Positions 4,613-6,777 of a stretch of 6,777 nt of DNA are shown in pieces; the stretch's first letter is position 1, and every line of letters starts with the position of its first letter. The stretch comes from Peptoniphilaceae bacterium. Lineage in GTDB: Bacteria > Bacillota > Clostridia > Tissierellales > Peptoniphilaceae. The notes below the pieces were generated by a model, which was not told the origin of the DNA, did not search any database, and saw nothing but the letters and a program-made list of their open reading frames with translations. The stretch spans positions 1-6,777 of the forward strand of contig JASBZD010000068.1 in assembly GCA_029983595.1 (NCBI GenBank), given 5' to 3'. The position numbers and the translations under genes were made by a program.

Positions 4613-5257
4613 ATGATAAAAGGCATAATTTTAGATATGGATGGACTTATTTCTGATACAGAAAAACTTCATATGAAGGCTTTTATTAAGGCTTTTGATG
4701 ATTATAATATCCCACTTAATGAAGAAGAATATCGCGCTTATTGGATACGAGATGGGCTAGGTACAGATGATGTGCTGGAATTAAAAGGCTCTGATATGGA
4801 CGCTCGTGTAGTAAGAGGTAGAAAAAAAGAGTATTTTGATATACTTTTAGAAGAAGAGCTTAAACCTATGCCATATGCGTTAGAATTTATAAAACATTTT
4901 TATGGTCGTGTCCCAATGGCTGTAGCTAGTGCATCTCCTAGATATGTAGTTTTATATGTTTTAGAAAAGTTTGATATTTTAAAATATATGGAGTTTTTCT
5001 TATCTGCTGATGATGTGATAAATAGAAAACCAGATCCAGAAGTATGGCTAAAATCAGCTGAAGAACTCGGGCTAAAGCCAGAGGAGTGTATTGCAATTGA
5101 GGATGCTGAAAAAGGCGTAAAAGCTGCATTTAATGGCAATATGCCAGTTATAGCTATTCCTAATGAAGAGACAATGGATAATGATTTTAAAAATGCGACA
5201 TATATGGCCAAAGATATGAAAGAGGCTGTAGAGATAGTGGAAAATTTAATAAAATAG
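4613..5257 (+). CDS. HAD-superfamily phosphatase (beta-phosphoglucomutase-like)
   Basis: Protein of 214 residues with all four HAD motifs: DMDG at 8-11 (nucleophile D8, acid/base D10), S106 in VASASPR, K139 in NRKPDPEVW, and E163-D164 in IEDAEKGVKAA. The helical cap lies between residues about 15 and 85, placing it in the subfamily with a C1 cap (beta-phosphoglucomutase, phosphoglycolate and sugar-phosphate phosphatases). It is a cytoplasmic Mg-dependent hydrolase. The substrate cannot be told from sequence; a mutase role is less likely to be assignable without the cap-residue comparison. Start ATG at 4613 with GAGGTG about six bases upstream. Monocistronic: tRNA terminator upstream, shared terminator downstream. 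No evident link to the RiPP cluster. Confidence 0.92.
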   Translation: MIKGIILDMDGLISDTEKLHMKAFIKAFDDYNIPLNEEEYRAYWIRDGLGTDDVLELKGSDMDARVVRGRKKEYFDILLEEELKPMPYALEFIKHFYGRVPMAVASASPRYVVLYVLEKFDILKYMEFFLSADDVINRKPDPEVWLKSAEELGLKPEECIAIEDAEKGVKAAFNGNMPVIAIPNEETMDNDFKNATYMAKDMKEAVEIVENLIK

Positions 5258-5271
5258 GGTTAAAACAAAAA

Positions 5272-5301
5272 AAGACAAGTGATTTATTCTTCACTTGTCT
5301 T
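5272..5301. terminator. Bidirectional intrinsic terminator between the HAD gene and mnmA
   Basis: Perfect 11-bp stem (AAGACAAGTGA 5272-5282 with TCACTTGTCTT 5291-5301) and an eight-base loop. On the minus strand the stem is followed directly by a T-run (complement of 5265-5273), a strong terminator for mnmA. On the plus strand AATTTTTT follows, adequate for the HAD gene. It fits the convergent gene arrangement. Confidence 0.88.
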
Positions 5302-5343
5302 AATTTTTTATAAAATTATATATTTAGTTTTTGATTTTAGATT

Positions 5344-6777
<1,434 letters not shown>

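Noticed and set aside
4900..5211. Two minus-strand open frames within the HAD gene
   Set aside because: Both lie wholly inside a clear HAD coding sequence with intact motifs; low-complexity Ser-rich or Leu/Gln-rich translations typical of antisense frames.

Overview
The window comes from a low-GC Gram-positive (Bacillota-type) chromosome. The DNA is strongly A+T-rich, Shine-Dalgarno sites are AGGAG/GGAGG-like, and the MnmA, cysteine desulfurase and tRNA-Cys are of Firmicute type. An anaerobic or microaerophilic member (for example Tissierellia- or Gemella-like) would fit, but the genus cannot be fixed from this sequence.

The left two thirds (1-4145, all minus strand) is a peptide natural-product (RiPP) gene cluster. 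Reading 5'->3' on the minus strand it has a leader region with a long dyad, a radical SAM/SPASM peptide maturase (4073-2658), a membrane M50-type metalloprotease with an N-terminal PqqD-like domain (2656-1415), and then seven tandem small genes of 46-52 codons (1359 to beyond position 1). The small genes share a conserved leader (MKSLN...LW...LExREEYGC) and have hypervariable C-terminal cores full of Cys and aromatic residues. They are below the usual gene-size cutoff and easily missed. The seventh runs off the left edge, so the array, and any exporter or immunity gene, may continue outside the window.

A 360-base non-coding stretch (4074-4432) holds the operon's leader dyad and, at its right end, the promoter of a plus-strand tRNA-Cys(GCA) (4433-4507), which has its own terminator.

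The right third is housekeeping: a HAD-family phosphatase (plus, 4613-5257), a hairpin terminator able to serve both strands, then minus-strand mnmA (tRNA 2-thiouridylase) overlapping the end of a cysteine desulfurase gene whose 5' part lies beyond the right edge. The desulfurase presumably supplies sulfur to MnmA.

Proposed logic of the cluster (inference): the conserved leaders are bound by the PqqD-like domain of the membrane protein and perhaps by the maturase N-terminus. The radical SAM enzyme modifies the Cys/Phe-rich cores, and the membrane protease trims or processes the products. One enzyme pair would thus serve a family of at least seven different substrates.
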